Assembly: GCA_036386415.1 (NCBI GenBank)
Contig: DASVVT010000088.1
Span: 77,259 to 141,258, forward strand
Reading direction: 5' to 3'
Length of the DNA: 64,000 bases
Source of the DNA: DASVVT01 sp036386415
Lineage (GTDB): Bacteria > Acidobacteriota > Blastocatellia > Pyrinomonadales > Pyrinomonadaceae
Shown: in pieces, positions 17,818 through 26,581 of the stretch
Position numbering within the stretch: the first letter of the stretch is position 1
Layout: each line of letters starts with the position of its first letter
Position numbers and translations under genes: made by a program
Notes under the pieces: model-generated
Seen by the model: only the letters and a program-made list of their open reading frames with translations
Database searches by the model: none
Told to the model about the DNA's origin: nothing

Positions 17818-18069
17818 TCAACCCTTATGCGCCTGGACGTAGCTCTCGACCGCTTCGATGGTCTCAAAGTTGGCGGGGTTCACGTCCGAGTCGGGAATCC
17901 TGATGCCGCACTCCTGTTCGAGCACGGTCACGAAATCGACGAGCGCGAAGCTATCGAGCACGCCCATCTTGAAAAGATTATCGCCCGCGCGAGGCTGCTC
18001 CGCCCCGTTCGATTGCGCGCTCTCGTTAAGAAAATCGATCACACCCTGTGGTAACGCCATGATGTACAC
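17818..18069 (-). CDS. acyl carrier protein
   Basis: 83 residues. The phosphopantetheine Ser is in MGVLDSFALVDFV (Ser about 42), followed by the acidic helix region EQECGIRIPDSDVNP. Four-helix carrier fold. The DSFAL motif differs from the DSL of fatty-acid ACPs and is closer to dedicated carriers such as DltC. The stop is 6 bases from the KAS III start (overlap of control). Upstream, copy E3 of the 140-nt repeat separates it from the SGNH gene. Probably carries an acyl group to the MBOAT acyltransferase encoded in the same cluster. Confidence 0.9.
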   Translation of the reverse strand: MYIMALPQGVIDFLNESAQSNGAEQPRAGDNLFKMGVLDSFALVDFVTVLEQECGIRIPDSDVNPANFETIEAVESYVQAHKG

Positions 18070-18077
18070 CCCTTAAA

Positions 18078-18222
18078 AGTAGACAGTAGACAGTAGTCAG
18101 TAGTCAGTAGAAAAGAAAAGCAGTTGATGCTTATGGTACTGCTCATCATACCTCACAGTAGATAGCCAGAGCGTCAAGACGCGCCGCCTTTTCTCTACTG
18201 ACTACTGTCTACTGACTACTGC
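18078..18222 (+). repeat. CAGTAGN 140-nt element, copy E3
   Basis: Arms AGTAGACAGTAGACAGTAGT and CTACTGACTACTGTCTACTG. Interior CAGTTGATGC, CTGCTCATCAT, AGTAGATAGCCAGAGCGTCA. It sits inside the acylation cluster; its right arm supplies the stop codon of the SGNH gene (18209-18211). Confidence 0.9.
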
Positions 18223-19969
18223 CGTTTTTGCTTTGCGCGACCAGCGAGGGCTCTGTTCTCACGGTGCGCGCTCTATATTTTGCGTATCCGTCGATGATGG
18301 CGTCGTAGATCAGACGACCGACCAGTTCCGAGCCCGGAGCGGTCGGATGGGTGAGGTCAGTGCTGACCAGATGGTTTTTGCCTTTGCCTTCGTACCATTT
18401 CGCCATCGTGCCGGAGCCGCCCATCGCATCGAAGGTATTGAAGAAGGCGCAATTGGTGTCGAGCGCAACGCGTCGCTGCATCTCGACGATGAGGGGAATG
18501 GTAGGCTTCGTGATGATCTTGCCTCCGGCAGCGCGCTCGCCTCTGTCCATAGGAGAGACGAGCAGGATGCTCGCCTCTGGCAATGCCTCGCGTACGCGGC
18601 GGATCACTTCGCGTAAATCCCTTTCGTAGCGCTCCATCTGCTGCGGGGTGGCATACTGACTCTCGTTCGTGCCGTAGTTGATGACGATCAGATCAGGGCT
18701 GCGATGCTGCAACTGCTGCTTCCAGTGCTCCTCACTCATGACGGTCGCGAGCAGACCGGCATAAGCGCCGTTGACGCCGAGGCTGTCGTAGACCACACCC
18801 GGCCCTTCGTTCTCCAGGACAGCGCCGAAGAGGCGCACGTCGCCGCCAAGGGTTGCGACCTGAAAAGTATTCGCGCCCGCCTGCTCCGCTTTGACTTCGT
18901 AGAAGCCGGAGCGCGTCGTATCGCCTGCGGTCGAAATCGTCTTGCCTCCCGCGTCGTTGACGCTGGTGCTGAACTGCCCGCCACCGGGTTGCTCTAGATA
19001 GTAGACCTCCATGCGCGAAAATGTTTTGCCCGTCTCGCCCTGACTCGCAGGTGAAAAGCGCGCGTACTTGCCGGGGCCGTTGGCGCGAAACGCGACGCCG
19101 CCGAGACCGTACTGCCCGTCCGAAACCTTCCCGCCGAAGATCGCCTCGTCCGTCCAGCCGCCGCCCGAAATGAACGTGATCGCGTCGTGGTTGTACCAGG
19201 CCCAGGGACGATCCATCAGGATGAAGCCATGCCCGGCATCGCCGAAGCGCGTTTGCAGAAGGCGGCGCACCGTGCCGGTAATTCCATCGCTGGTGATAGG
19301 GGAATCGCCGTAGTGTGTGATACGCGTGATCGCGCCCGCGCGCTTTTCCTCCGTAAGCACGAGCGCGGCGTAGAAAGGATCGAGCGCCTTCGCCGGGTCT
19401 TCAATCGGATGCTCCGAGCTGACTACAAGCGGGTCTGAAGCGGCGGTCGCAGAGTATGTCATGCTGCTACTGCTGTCGCCAGCGCCCTGTGAGCCGCCCG
19501 GAACGTCTTCGACCGCAGGCTGTTCGCTTCCTTTGAAGGAGATCAGCTCAGACGGGTGCGGGAGCATCTCACGCAAACCGTTGAGACGCGGCACGAAGAG
19601 AGGCAGCGAGCTGAAAGCGAGCACGAAGAGAATCGTCTGCGCAGGCTTCGTCAGAAGCACTTGACGCGCGCTCTGCTGTTCCTCTTCGATGGGCGCGCCA
19701 TCTACGCCCGCGCACAACTCTTCAACGGTCACGGAGCGGTCGCCGAATTCTTCGTAGTTCAACAGACCAAGTCCGGTTAACATTGGAGGTTTCCGGGCTT
19801 TCTCCCTGAGAACCCGTGTAAAAGGAGGCGTAGTGGATGCTGTCACTGGAGAGTTAACCGCCAAAGGCGCGGAGTTCGTTCGCAAAGGACGCACAGCTTT
19901 GACTGCTTGGCCTGCTTTGCGTCTTCTTACTTTGCGTCCCTTGCGCTTAAATTTCGCTTTTGAAGACAT
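18209..19969 (-). CDS. SGNH/GDSL hydrolase with N-terminal membrane segment
   Basis: 586 residues. A basic N-terminus (about 5-38) is encoded by a CGCAAAG repeat. One membrane helix lies at about 103-127 (TILFVLAFSSLPLFVP), so the rest should be periplasmic. SGNH blocks: THYGDSPITSDG (block I Ser, about 223), INYGTNESQYATP (block III, about 435) and STDLTHPTAPG (block V Asp/His, about 543). A beta-rich insertion of about 150 residues separates blocks I and III, as in SGNH esterases with an inserted carbohydrate-binding domain (Ape1 type). It starts 4 bases after the MBOAT stop, so they form one operon. MBOAT-SGNH pairs O-acylate surface polymers. The stop lies in repeat E3 (C-terminus NGSSQ). 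Homologous to the gene at 22235. Confidence 0.85.
   Translation of the reverse strand: MSSKAKFKRKGRKVRRRKAGQAVKAVRPLRTNSAPLAVNSPVTASTTPPFTRVLREKARKPPMLTGLGLLNYEEFGDRSVTVEELCAGVDGAPIEEEQQSARQVLLTKPAQTILFVLAFSSLPLFVPRLNGLREMLPHPSELISFKGSEQPAVEDVPGGSQGAGDSSSSMTYSATAASDPLVVSSEHPIEDPAKALDPFYAALVLTEEKRAGAITRITHYGDSPITSDGITGTVRRLLQTRFGDAGHGFILMDRPWAWYNHDAITFISGGGWTDEAIFGGKVSDGQYGLGGVAFRANGPGKYARFSPASQGETGKTFSRMEVYYLEQPGGGQFSTSVNDAGGKTISTAGDTTRSGFYEVKAEQAGANTFQVATLGGDVRLFGAVLENEGPGVVYDSLGVNGAYAGLLATVMSEEHWKQQLQHRSPDLIVINYGTNESQYATPQQMERYERDLREVIRRVREALPEASILLVSPMDRGERAAGGKIITKPTIPLIVEMQRRVALDTNCAFFNTFDAMGGSGTMAKWYEGKGKNHLVSTDLTHPTAPGSELVGRLIYDAIIDGYAKYRARTVRTEPSLVAQSKNGSSQ
19862..19955. repeat. CGCAAAG-type repeat, copy H2, inside coding sequence
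   Basis: Contains TTCGCAAAGGACGCA on one side and CTTTGCGTCCCTTGCGCTTA on the other. It overlaps codons 5-36 of the SGNH gene and so encodes its Lys/Arg-rich N-terminus. Confidence 0.7.
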
Positions 19970-19973
19970 GCTT

Positions 19974-21398
19974 TTAAAAATTCCCGTAAATAAACTGCAC
20001 CTCTGTGCTCGACAGGTAGTAGAGGCCGTAGGCGACCGAGATGACCAGGGCAGCCTGCGCGGGTGAAGGCAGCCAGCTCCAGCCGTCGCGCACCTTCTCC
20101 AGCGCGAGACGGGGAAGCCAGTGCGACAGATAACCGGCGACGAGTACGAAGAGGACGGGCGGCGCGATGTTCGCCGTCTCGAACTTCAAAGCGGGAAGTC
20201 GCGCCAGCACCTCCCAAGCCTGATGCAAGCTCTCGGCGCGGAAGAAGACCCACGTCAGGCAGACAAAGTGGAAGGTCGCAAACACACACAGGGCTTTCAC
20301 CCACCACTGTGTGCGGGGCTTAAGCCGGAGTTTGCGCCGACGATTCTCCCACCAGCGATTGAAGGCCAACCCGACCCCGTGCATGCTTCCCCAGACGACG
20401 AAGGTCCAGGCCGCGCCGTGCCAGAGTCCTCCGATGAGCATCGTCAGAATGAGATTGCGATACATATTGAAGGGGCGCTTGCGCAGCCCGCCGATGGAGA
20501 AGTAGACGTAATCCGTCAGCCAGTTTGAGAGCGTGATGTGCCAGCGCTTCCAGAAGTCCGGCAGACTGGCGGCGCGGTAGGGCGCGTTGAAATTGACGGG
20601 CAGACGGAAGCCCAGCAGGAGCGCCGAGCCGATGGCTATATCCGAGTAGCCGGAAAAGTCGCAGTAGATTTGCAGCGCGTAGCCGTAGATGGCGGCCAGC
20701 GTCTCCATCGAAGAATAGAGTTGCGGCTGATCGAAGACGCGCCCGACCAGATTGTTCGCCAGGTAGTCAGCGATGGCGACCTTTTTGACGAGGCCGAGCA
20801 GGATCAGGAAGATCGCCTGTGTGCCCTCTTCGCTCGTGAGCAGTGGGCGCTCGCGAAACTGCGGCAGGAGCTCCCTGGCGCGCACGACCGGCCCGGCCAC
20901 GATCACCGGGAAGAACGAGACGAAAGCCAGGTAGTCTATGTAGCGTTCCGTCGCCGCCATCTGCCTGCGGTAAACATCTATCACGTAGCTCAGAGAACGG
21001 AACGTCAGGAAGGAGAGACCGAGCGGCCAGATGACTTTGAGCAGGACGGGCGAAGCAGTCCAGCCGAATCTATTGAGGGCTTCGGCCAGGGAGGCGCTGA
21101 AGAAGTTGAAATACTTGAAGACGAAGAGCGCGCCGATGTCCGTGCACGCGCTCGCCGCCAGAAGAAGCTTGCGATGACCCGCGTGATCGCTCCCGTAGAT
21201 AGCGCGCGCCGTCAGGAAATCGACCGTCGAGATGAGAAGGACGAGCGCGAGAAACTCCGGATTCCAGAGCGCGTAGAAATAGTAGCTCGCAAGGAGAAGG
21301 AAAAGCACAGGCGCACGCCGCCGCCGCGCCGCCAGAAGCCAGTAGGCGAAGAAGACGACGGCGAGAAAGATCATGTACTTTCCGCTGGTTAAAGACAT
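19974..21398 (-). CDS. MBOAT family membrane O-acyltransferase
   Basis: 474 residues, about ten membrane helices starting at residue 6 (YMIFLAVVFFAYWLLAA). The DltB/AlgI core is clear: QIYCDFSGYSDIAIGSALLL (about 240-259), PDFWKRWHITLSNWLTDYV (about 281-299) and the catalytic His in IGGLWHGAAWTFVVWG (about 330). It would move an acyl group from a cytoplasmic donor across the membrane to an extracellular polymer. DltB, which I think the best-understood relative, takes D-alanine from the carrier DltC and works with DltD. Here an ACP, KAS III and two SGNH proteins lie in the same cluster. AlgI relatives in alginate acetylation are another model. Same-strand SGNH gene 4 bases downstream. Confidence 0.93.
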   Translation of the reverse strand: MSLTSGKYMIFLAVVFFAYWLLAARRRRAPVLFLLLASYYFYALWNPEFLALVLLISTVDFLTARAIYGSDHAGHRKLLLAASACTDIGALFVFKYFNFFSASLAEALNRFGWTASPVLLKVIWPLGLSFLTFRSLSYVIDVYRRQMAATERYIDYLAFVSFFPVIVAGPVVRARELLPQFRERPLLTSEEGTQAIFLILLGLVKKVAIADYLANNLVGRVFDQPQLYSSMETLAAIYGYALQIYCDFSGYSDIAIGSALLLGFRLPVNFNAPYRAASLPDFWKRWHITLSNWLTDYVYFSIGGLRKRPFNMYRNLILTMLIGGLWHGAAWTFVVWGSMHGVGLAFNRWWENRRRKLRLKPRTQWWVKALCVFATFHFVCLTWVFFRAESLHQAWEVLARLPALKFETANIAPPVLFVLVAGYLSHWLPRLALEKVRDGWSWLPSPAQAALVISVAYGLYYLSSTEVQFIYGNF

Positions 21399-22138
21399 CT
21401 AAGGGTTCACTCCAAACACCACGACCGCGATTATCATTGAAAGCGAGCGAGCGTGTTGAGGCGGTTGCCAACGCTCCCCAGACCGAGCCAACATGGAAGA
21501 GGCGCTGCGCCTGCCACGCCTCCTTCCCCTGTGGTTAACCACACATGACAGGCTGCATCATCAGACAGATCGCGTCAGACAAAGATTCCCGACAGGCAAA
21601 GGTGCGCAATCTTGAGCCGAAGCGCTTCGACGCGCCGACATATTCCTGACCCACTCCGTTGAGCGTTGCGCATGTCACGGACACACCTCGCGACGGTCAG
21701 GGATTGGAGCGCTTCATTTGTGCGGTAAAAGGGCGGCGCACGTCTTTCTTCGAAAGGGGGTTTGCTTGAAGTGAAGCCGAAGAACGGCTTGGGGCAACAC
21801 TTCTATTTCGAGGCCGCCTGAGAAGTGCGCTCATCCTGGCATGAGAAGCGCACGCCTGGTTACAGTTGCCGCGCCCACTCCACTTTTGAAGAAGCGAGGA
21901 CGCGGGTCACAAACTTTACACGCCGCGCTTTGTGAGAGCGCCAACGGTAAACTTTGCTGGAAATCGGAACGCTTTTGTCTAATTATGCCGGGCTACTTCG
22001 GAAGGCAATCCGCGCAACCTTTGGAGGAGGCTGCGAGCAGGCCACGCGCGACGCTCGGCATAATCGAGAATATACAAAAGCTTGCTGCGCGCCGTCAATC
22101 TCCTAAAGGTAAAAGGGTTAAACCGATGGATAAAAGCA
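21399..22138. other. long non-coding gap inside the acylation cluster
   Basis: About 740 bases between the MBOAT gene and the second SGNH gene with no convincing frame. A 100-codon plus-strand frame (21841-22143) has no recognisable features and runs into a repeat. Possible leader or promoter region of the MBOAT operon; I see no clear motif. Confidence 0.5.
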
Positions 22139-22228
22139 AATGATGAATGCGGAATGCGGAATGATGAATTAAAACCAGAACCGTCTTTCTTTTCATTCAT
22201 CATTCCGCATTCATCATTCCGCATTTAA
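22139..22228. repeat. GCGGAAT/GATGAAT heptad inverted repeat, copy F3
   Basis: Left arm ATGAATGCGGAATGCGGAAT with ATGATGAATTAAAA, right arm TTTTCATTCATCATTCCGCA with TTCATCATTCCGCATT. It lies just past the stop of the second SGNH gene. Confidence 0.92.
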
Positions 22229-22234
22229 TTCTGC

Positions 22235-23479
22235 TCAGGATCGACCTCTTCGCGGTGACGGCGGTGGGGCGTTGCGCGCGGGGCGCGTCTGAGACTGTTT
22301 GTAAGCTGCCATGAGGTCTTTATAGAAGAGGCCGCCAATCTTGATGTAACCGGCGCTCGTCAGGTGCACATGATCGTTCTGCCCGTAGCCCTGCTCGACC
22401 CAGTTGTTCATAGAGCCTGCGCCGCCCATCGCCGCGTACGAGTTCCAGAAAGCCGCGCCGACCTCGATGGCGGCGCGGCGCTGCGCCTCGATCATCGCGG
22501 GCATCTTGGAGACGGCCTTCTGATTGTCGGAGCGATCCGGCGGGCCGTAAACGAGAATGGAAGCCTGCGGCGCGGCGCGGCGGAAGCGCTTGAGGATATT
22601 GGCGAACATGCGCTCGTAGGATTCGACGCTCCAATCGTCGTCCGTCACTTCGTTGGTGCCATAGGCGACGATAATCAGGTCTGGCTTGCGCTGGAGGATG
22701 TTGTCTACGAAGGCCGTGTCGTTCCAGCTCAAGAGACGCACGGCTCGCGCGCCGTTAATGCCCAGCACATCGTAGCTGACGCCGGGCGCGATGTGCTCTG
22801 TGACGATTCCCAGCAGGCGCACGCGGCCTGTCCCGATAGTGCGTATCTCGATGCGATGGTTGCCGTCCGAAGGTGCGTCGAAGATAAAGTAGTCGGGCGC
22901 GGGCGCGCTTCCATCAAGCGAGAGCGGCTTGTCCAGCACGCTCGCGCCGTCAATCGAGATGTCTATGCGGCCACCGCCGGGCTGTTTCAGATAGTAGACT
23001 TCAAAGTGATTGCAGTTGGCCTGAAGCCAGGCGCGCTCGTCTGCTCGATCCGTGCTGAGACTGAAACCGGCGGGGCCATAGATGCCGTCAGTCGCTCCCT
23101 TGCCCGCGATGCCGTCGATCCACCAGCCTGCGGTCGTGCCCGTCTGCACACCGCGCCGGGGCGTGCTGAAGGGGTTACGCGCAGACACAAGGCCAGCGCC
23201 GCCGTCGCCAAAATCGCGCTGGAAACTTCTGCGTATCTCAGCCGTGAGAATATCTGCGGCGGTGTGCGAATCGCCGAAGTGCATGACGCGCACGGGCTCC
23301 ATGCGTCGGCGCGCACTGGTCGCCGCAAGCGCGCGAAAGAATGAATCGAGGCCAGCGGCATTTTCTATCCCACGCGTCGTCGCTTGCGGCGTGGCGCGCG
23401 TCGCGGGCAGCAGCATAATGCCCGCGACGAGGGCTAAACCAAGCAAGACAATGACCAGCTTCTTCAACACGTTCCACAT
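22235..23479 (-). CDS. SGNH/GDSL hydrolase, exported
   Basis: 414 residues. Signal anchor about 7-26. Block I VMHFGDSHTAADIL (Ser about 71), block III IVAYGTNEVTDDDW (about 274), block V NDHVHLTSAGYIKIG (about 374). A beta-rich insertion (about 100-240) includes FEVYYLKQPGGGRIDISID, with a near match (MEVYYLEQPGGGQFS) in the SGNH protein at 18209, so the two are paralogues. The tail is Pro/Arg rich. SGNH proteins of this kind act as O-acyltransferases or O-acetylesterases on cell-wall or exopolysaccharide sugars in the periplasm. Same strand as the MBOAT operon but 836 bases upstream, so perhaps transcribed separately. Confidence 0.85.
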   Translation of the reverse strand: MWNVLKKLVIVLLGLALVAGIMLLPATRATPQATTRGIENAAGLDSFFRALAATSARRRMEPVRVMHFGDSHTAADILTAEIRRSFQRDFGDGGAGLVSARNPFSTPRRGVQTGTTAGWWIDGIAGKGATDGIYGPAGFSLSTDRADERAWLQANCNHFEVYYLKQPGGGRIDISIDGASVLDKPLSLDGSAPAPDYFIFDAPSDGNHRIEIRTIGTGRVRLLGIVTEHIAPGVSYDVLGINGARAVRLLSWNDTAFVDNILQRKPDLIIVAYGTNEVTDDDWSVESYERMFANILKRFRRAAPQASILVYGPPDRSDNQKAVSKMPAMIEAQRRAAIEVGAAFWNSYAAMGGAGSMNNWVEQGYGQNDHVHLTSAGYIKIGGLFYKDLMAAYKQSQTRPARNAPPPSPRRGRS

Positions 23480-23755
23480 CTTCCTGCTGCCTATAATCTC
23501 CTGTCAAGCATCCACTTTTAAGGCTGCCGCGAGAGATTCCGGGCCGGGACTTTCACCAACCTTCAGACTGCGGCGCGAGGGAAGATCGTCAAGGGTGTTT
23601 GAGGAGTACCATCTCAAAGCAAGCGGCTACGCAGACTGTCCGAAGAGATGCGTCGAAGGTACGGGACGGTTGCCAGCCCCGTCCTCTCTGTGAGAGCATC
23701 ATAATCAGCTTACCGCCCATTTAATCTTAAAGTTATCTGGAGAGAGCCGTCACAC

Positions 23756-24955
23756 ATGCCATCAAGCGTCACGACAAGACACACTCACGTCTCGCACAAG
23801 GCGAGCCGTTTCACCGAATCGGTCATACGCGAGATGACGCGCGAAGCCATCAAGCATGGAGCCGTCAATCTCTCGCAGGGCTTCCCAGACTTCGCCGCCC
23901 CGGAAGAGATCAAGCGCGTCGCCATGCAGGCCATCGCAGATGACATCAATCAATACGCGATCACCTGGGGTGCACGCGATTTCCGCGAGGCGATTGCGCG
24001 GAAAGTCGGCTGGTATCTGGGTCTTGAGATCGACCCGGAAACGGAGATCACGGTCACCTGCGGCTCGACCGAAGGGATGATCGCGGCGATGATGGCGACG
24101 GTTGATCCGGGCGAGGAGGTCGTCATCTTCGAGCCGTTTTATGAGAACTACGCGCCGGATGCGATTCTTTCGGACGCCCGCCCGCGCTACATCCCCCTTC
24201 GCCCACCGGATTGGAGCTTTGACAAGGACGAGCTGCGCGCCGCTTTCAATCAAAAGACGAAAGCGATCATTATCTGCAACCCTAATAACCCTACGGGGAA
24301 GGTTTTCACGCGCGACGAGCTGGAATTCATCGCCGCGCTCTGCCGCGAATACGACGCGCTCTGCTTCACAGATGAAATCTACGAGCATATCCTTTATCCG
24401 CGCGAAGGGGCAGAGATTAAACATATCTCGATGGCGCAGCTTGAAGGGATGCGCGAGCGCACAGTGATCGTCAACTCTATGTCCAAGACTTACTCTGTGA
24501 CGGGATGGCGTGTCGGCTACTGCGTCGCTCCGCCCGAGATCACGGGCGCGATCCGCAAGGTGCACGACTTCCTCACGGTCGGGGCTGCCGCTCCGCTGCA
24601 AGCGGCGGGCGCTTATGCGCTCTCTCTGCCGCTCACATATTACGAGAAGCTTCAGCGAGACTATACGGCGCGGCGCGATCTGCTCCTGCCCGCGCTTGAA
24701 GAGGCAGGCTTCAAGACCTTCCGCCCTGACGGCGCTTACTACATCATGACGGACATCCGTCCCTTCGGTTTTAAAACGGATGTCGAATTCACGCGCCACC
24801 TGATAGGCGAGATCGGCGTCGCCTGTGTCCCCGGCTCAAGCTTCTATAGCCTCCCCGAACGGGGCGCGCAGCAGGTGCGCTTCTGTTTCTGCAAGCGTGA
24901 CGAAACGCTGCACGCTGCGGCAGAACGGCTCAGCAAGCTTCAATCCAGAATCTGA
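23756..24955 (+). CDS. pyridoxal-phosphate aminotransferase, class I/II
   Basis: 399 residues, fold type I PLP enzyme. Visible parts: N-terminal substrate segment NLSQGFPDFAAPEEIK, cofactor-binding Asn/Tyr in CNPNNPTGKVFT and CFTDEIYEHILY, Schiff-base Lys in VNSMSKTYSVTGWRVGY (about 245) and the carboxylate-binding Arg in QVRFCFCKRDETL (about 380). The closest pattern is the kynurenine/methionine aminotransferase group (YbdL-like). Cytoplasmic; swaps an amino group between an amino acid and a 2-oxo acid. The exact substrate is not visible. The next small membrane gene starts 11 bases after the stop, so it may be cotranscribed. Confidence 0.92.
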   Translation: MPSSVTTRHTHVSHKASRFTESVIREMTREAIKHGAVNLSQGFPDFAAPEEIKRVAMQAIADDINQYAITWGARDFREAIARKVGWYLGLEIDPETEITVTCGSTEGMIAAMMATVDPGEEVVIFEPFYENYAPDAILSDARPRYIPLRPPDWSFDKDELRAAFNQKTKAIIICNPNNPTGKVFTRDELEFIAALCREYDALCFTDEIYEHILYPREGAEIKHISMAQLEGMRERTVIVNSMSKTYSVTGWRVGYCVAPPEITGAIRKVHDFLTVGAAAPLQAAGAYALSLPLTYYEKLQRDYTARRDLLLPALEEAGFKTFRPDGAYYIMTDIRPFGFKTDVEFTRHLIGEIGVACVPGSSFYSLPERGAQQVRFCFCKRDETLHAAAERLSKLQSRI

Positions 24956-24966
24956 GATTAAACCTC

Positions 24967-25146
24967 GTGTGGGATGCAAAACGTCAAACCATCTGGCTCG
25001 CGACCGCGCTCGTCATCGCCACATGGATCGTCTACCAGGACGCGCATGACGAAGATGGACGCTTCGACTTAGGCTACTTCGCACTCCTCGAAATAATCTT
25101 CCTGCTCGTCATCGTCCTCATGTTCTACATCTATTCAAGGAAGTAG
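24967..25146 (+). CDS. small two-helix membrane protein
   Basis: 59 residues from a GTG start 11 bases after the aminotransferase stop. First helix about 8-23 (TIWLATALVIATWIVYQD), a charged turn with HDEDGRF, second helix about 36-55 (ALLEIIFLLVIVLMFYIY). The codon use and clear membrane pattern make it a likely real gene, although the family is unknown to me. Its stop codon (AAGTAG) is the first heptad of repeat E4. Expected in the inner membrane with both ends on the same side. Confidence 0.6.
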   Translation: MWDAKRQTIWLATALVIATWIVYQDAHDEDGRFDLGYFALLEIIFLLVIVLMFYIYSRK

Positions 25147-25238
25147 ACAGTAGACAGTAGTCAGTAGCCAGTAGAAAGAAAGCAACGACCTTGGTTTTCT
25201 TTTCTACTGGCTACTGTCTACTGTCTACTGTCTACTAT
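25142..25238. repeat. CAGTAGN element, copy E4 (short)
   Basis: Arms AGTAGACAGTAGACAGTAGT and CTACTGTCTACTGTCTACTG. The interior is only about 15-20 bases and lacks the conserved core of the other E copies, so it looks like an internally deleted form. It lies between convergent genes. Confidence 0.9.
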
Positions 25239-25244
25239 TTATTA

Positions 25245-26198
25245 TTACTTGATCGTTGGCGGCTGAAAAGTTTTGTAGCGAACGTTGATGCCGGGGTCTG
25301 CGACGACGAGCAGGCGGCGCGCGTCTACGTAAGAGAAGTTGGTGGGCGCGTATGAGAGCACGTAACGGTTCTTGCGCAGCTCGTCGCAGATGGCCTTGGC
25401 GGCTTCGCGCGGCTCCTTGATCGGGAAGACGAGGCCGCCCGTCCCTTCGGCGAGTTTCTCGACAACCTGCGCCGGTTTCGGCTGGTCGCGCCGCAGAGCG
25501 CCGCCCGTCCTGTCCGGCGCTTGCAGCGCATAGACGGTGATGTCCAGCGATTGCAGCTTGGCGAGCACCTCCGTAAATCGCGTCTTGCTGCCGCGATCCA
25601 GCCCGTCGCTGATGATGACGACGACACGCTTCTGCGTCGTGCCCGTCAGGGGTCTGAGCGCCTCTTCTGCGATGGCGTTCAAAGCATCGAAGAGGTGCGG
25701 CTCGCCTTTCTTGCGAAAGCTGGCGAGCGAATCCTCAATCTTCTTCGCGTCATCGGTCCAGTCTGCAACGATCTCTGCCTGCTCATCATAACCTACGATC
25801 AGCAGCTTATCGCCCTCGTAAATCTCGTAGGCGAACTCGCGCGCTGCCGCCTCCAGCTTCTGCACGTCGGCTCGGATGGTGAGCGAATTATCGACCAGCA
25901 GAACGATGCGCGCCGGAGACGGATCGGGCGTGAAGTTATCAACGGGCTGTTCGATCCCATTCTCGTAGAGCGCGATCTGTTTGGCTGTGATCGGACTACT
26001 GTTGCTGCCGCTTTCGCCGCCCTCGCGCGTCGCGACGATGCTGAGCATGACAGCGCCTTCAGGTGAAGCCGAAGGCCGCCTTCCGGCCTGTGCGAAAGCG
26101 ACTGAGCAGAAGGCGAAAGGCAGAAGTAAAAAGGCAAAAGAGAGGCGGAAACCGCTTTTGATTAAAAATGCTTTGATCCTTACTTCTTCCTTCTGCAT
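25245..26198 (-). CDS. VWA-domain protein (VWFA-related type)
   Basis: 317 residues. Signal peptide about 14-37 (FAFLLLPFAFCSVAFAQ). A VWA domain spans about 90-290, with a MIDAS-like DNSLT (about 103-107), GYDEQAEIVADW and IISDGLDRGSKT. MIDAS sites bind a divalent metal and a protein ligand. This VWFA-related group is greatly expanded in Acidobacteria and its role is unknown. The segment YENGIEQPVDNFTPD before the domain is typical of the group. Two paralogues are at 43450 and 44566. Downstream of the FmdB gene on the same strand with a 41-base gap. Confidence 0.88.
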   Translation of the reverse strand: MQKEEVRIKAFLIKSGFRLSFAFLLLPFAFCSVAFAQAGRRPSASPEGAVMLSIVATREGGESGSNSSPITAKQIALYENGIEQPVDNFTPDPSPARIVLLVDNSLTIRADVQKLEAAAREFAYEIYEGDKLLIVGYDEQAEIVADWTDDAKKIEDSLASFRKKGEPHLFDALNAIAEEALRPLTGTTQKRVVVIISDGLDRGSKTRFTEVLAKLQSLDITVYALQAPDRTGGALRRDQPKPAQVVEKLAEGTGGLVFPIKEPREAAKAICDELRKNRYVLSYAPTNFSYVDARRLLVVADPGINVRYKTFQPPTIK

Positions 26199-26239
26199 CT
26201 TCCTTTCACCTTTCCTTTAATTCCTGGTGATCTCTCTCT

Positions 26240-26581
26240 TTAGTCGCCGCTTGTTGCCGTGCCTTTGGATGAAGTGGACTTGGTTGTACCGCTCTTTTTC
26301 GCGGCGGGCGTCTCTTTTTGTGCGGCATTATCAGTGTTGGCGGAGGCAGATGGCTCGGCGGCAGAGGCTGTGCCCTTTTTCTCTTCGCCGGCATCCGATT
26401 TCTTACCCGCGTAATCCGTCACGTACCAGCCTGTGCCTTTGAATTGAAAGCTCGTCGGCGACCACTGCTTTTCCAGACGCCCCCCGCACTTGCGACATTT
26501 AGTGAGCGGCTTATCAGTAATCTTCTGCAAGATTTCAGTGTGCGCCTTACACTTGCGACACGCATACTCATAGATGGGCAT
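26240..26581 (-). CDS. FmdB family zinc-ribbon protein
   Basis: 113 residues. The N-terminal zinc ribbon MPIYEYACRKCKAH with KCRKCGGRLEK gives two Cys-x2-Cys pairs (8/11 and 34/37), followed by FQFKGTGWYVTDY, the standard FmdB end. The C-terminal half (about 65-113) is a low-complexity Ala/Lys/Thr/Ser tail. FmdB-type proteins are widespread, were first noted near formamidase genes, and are thought to be regulatory. Probably cotranscribed with the VWA gene downstream. Confidence 0.9.
   Translation of the reverse strand: MPIYEYACRKCKAHTEILQKITDKPLTKCRKCGGRLEKQWSPTSFQFKGTGWYVTDYAGKKSDAGEEKKGTASAAEPSASANTDNAAQKETPAAKKSGTTKSTSSKGTATSGD

Noticed and set aside
21841..22143. 100-codon plus frame in the gap of the acylation cluster
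   Set aside because: No family, mixed composition, runs into repeat F3; no ribosome-binding site.
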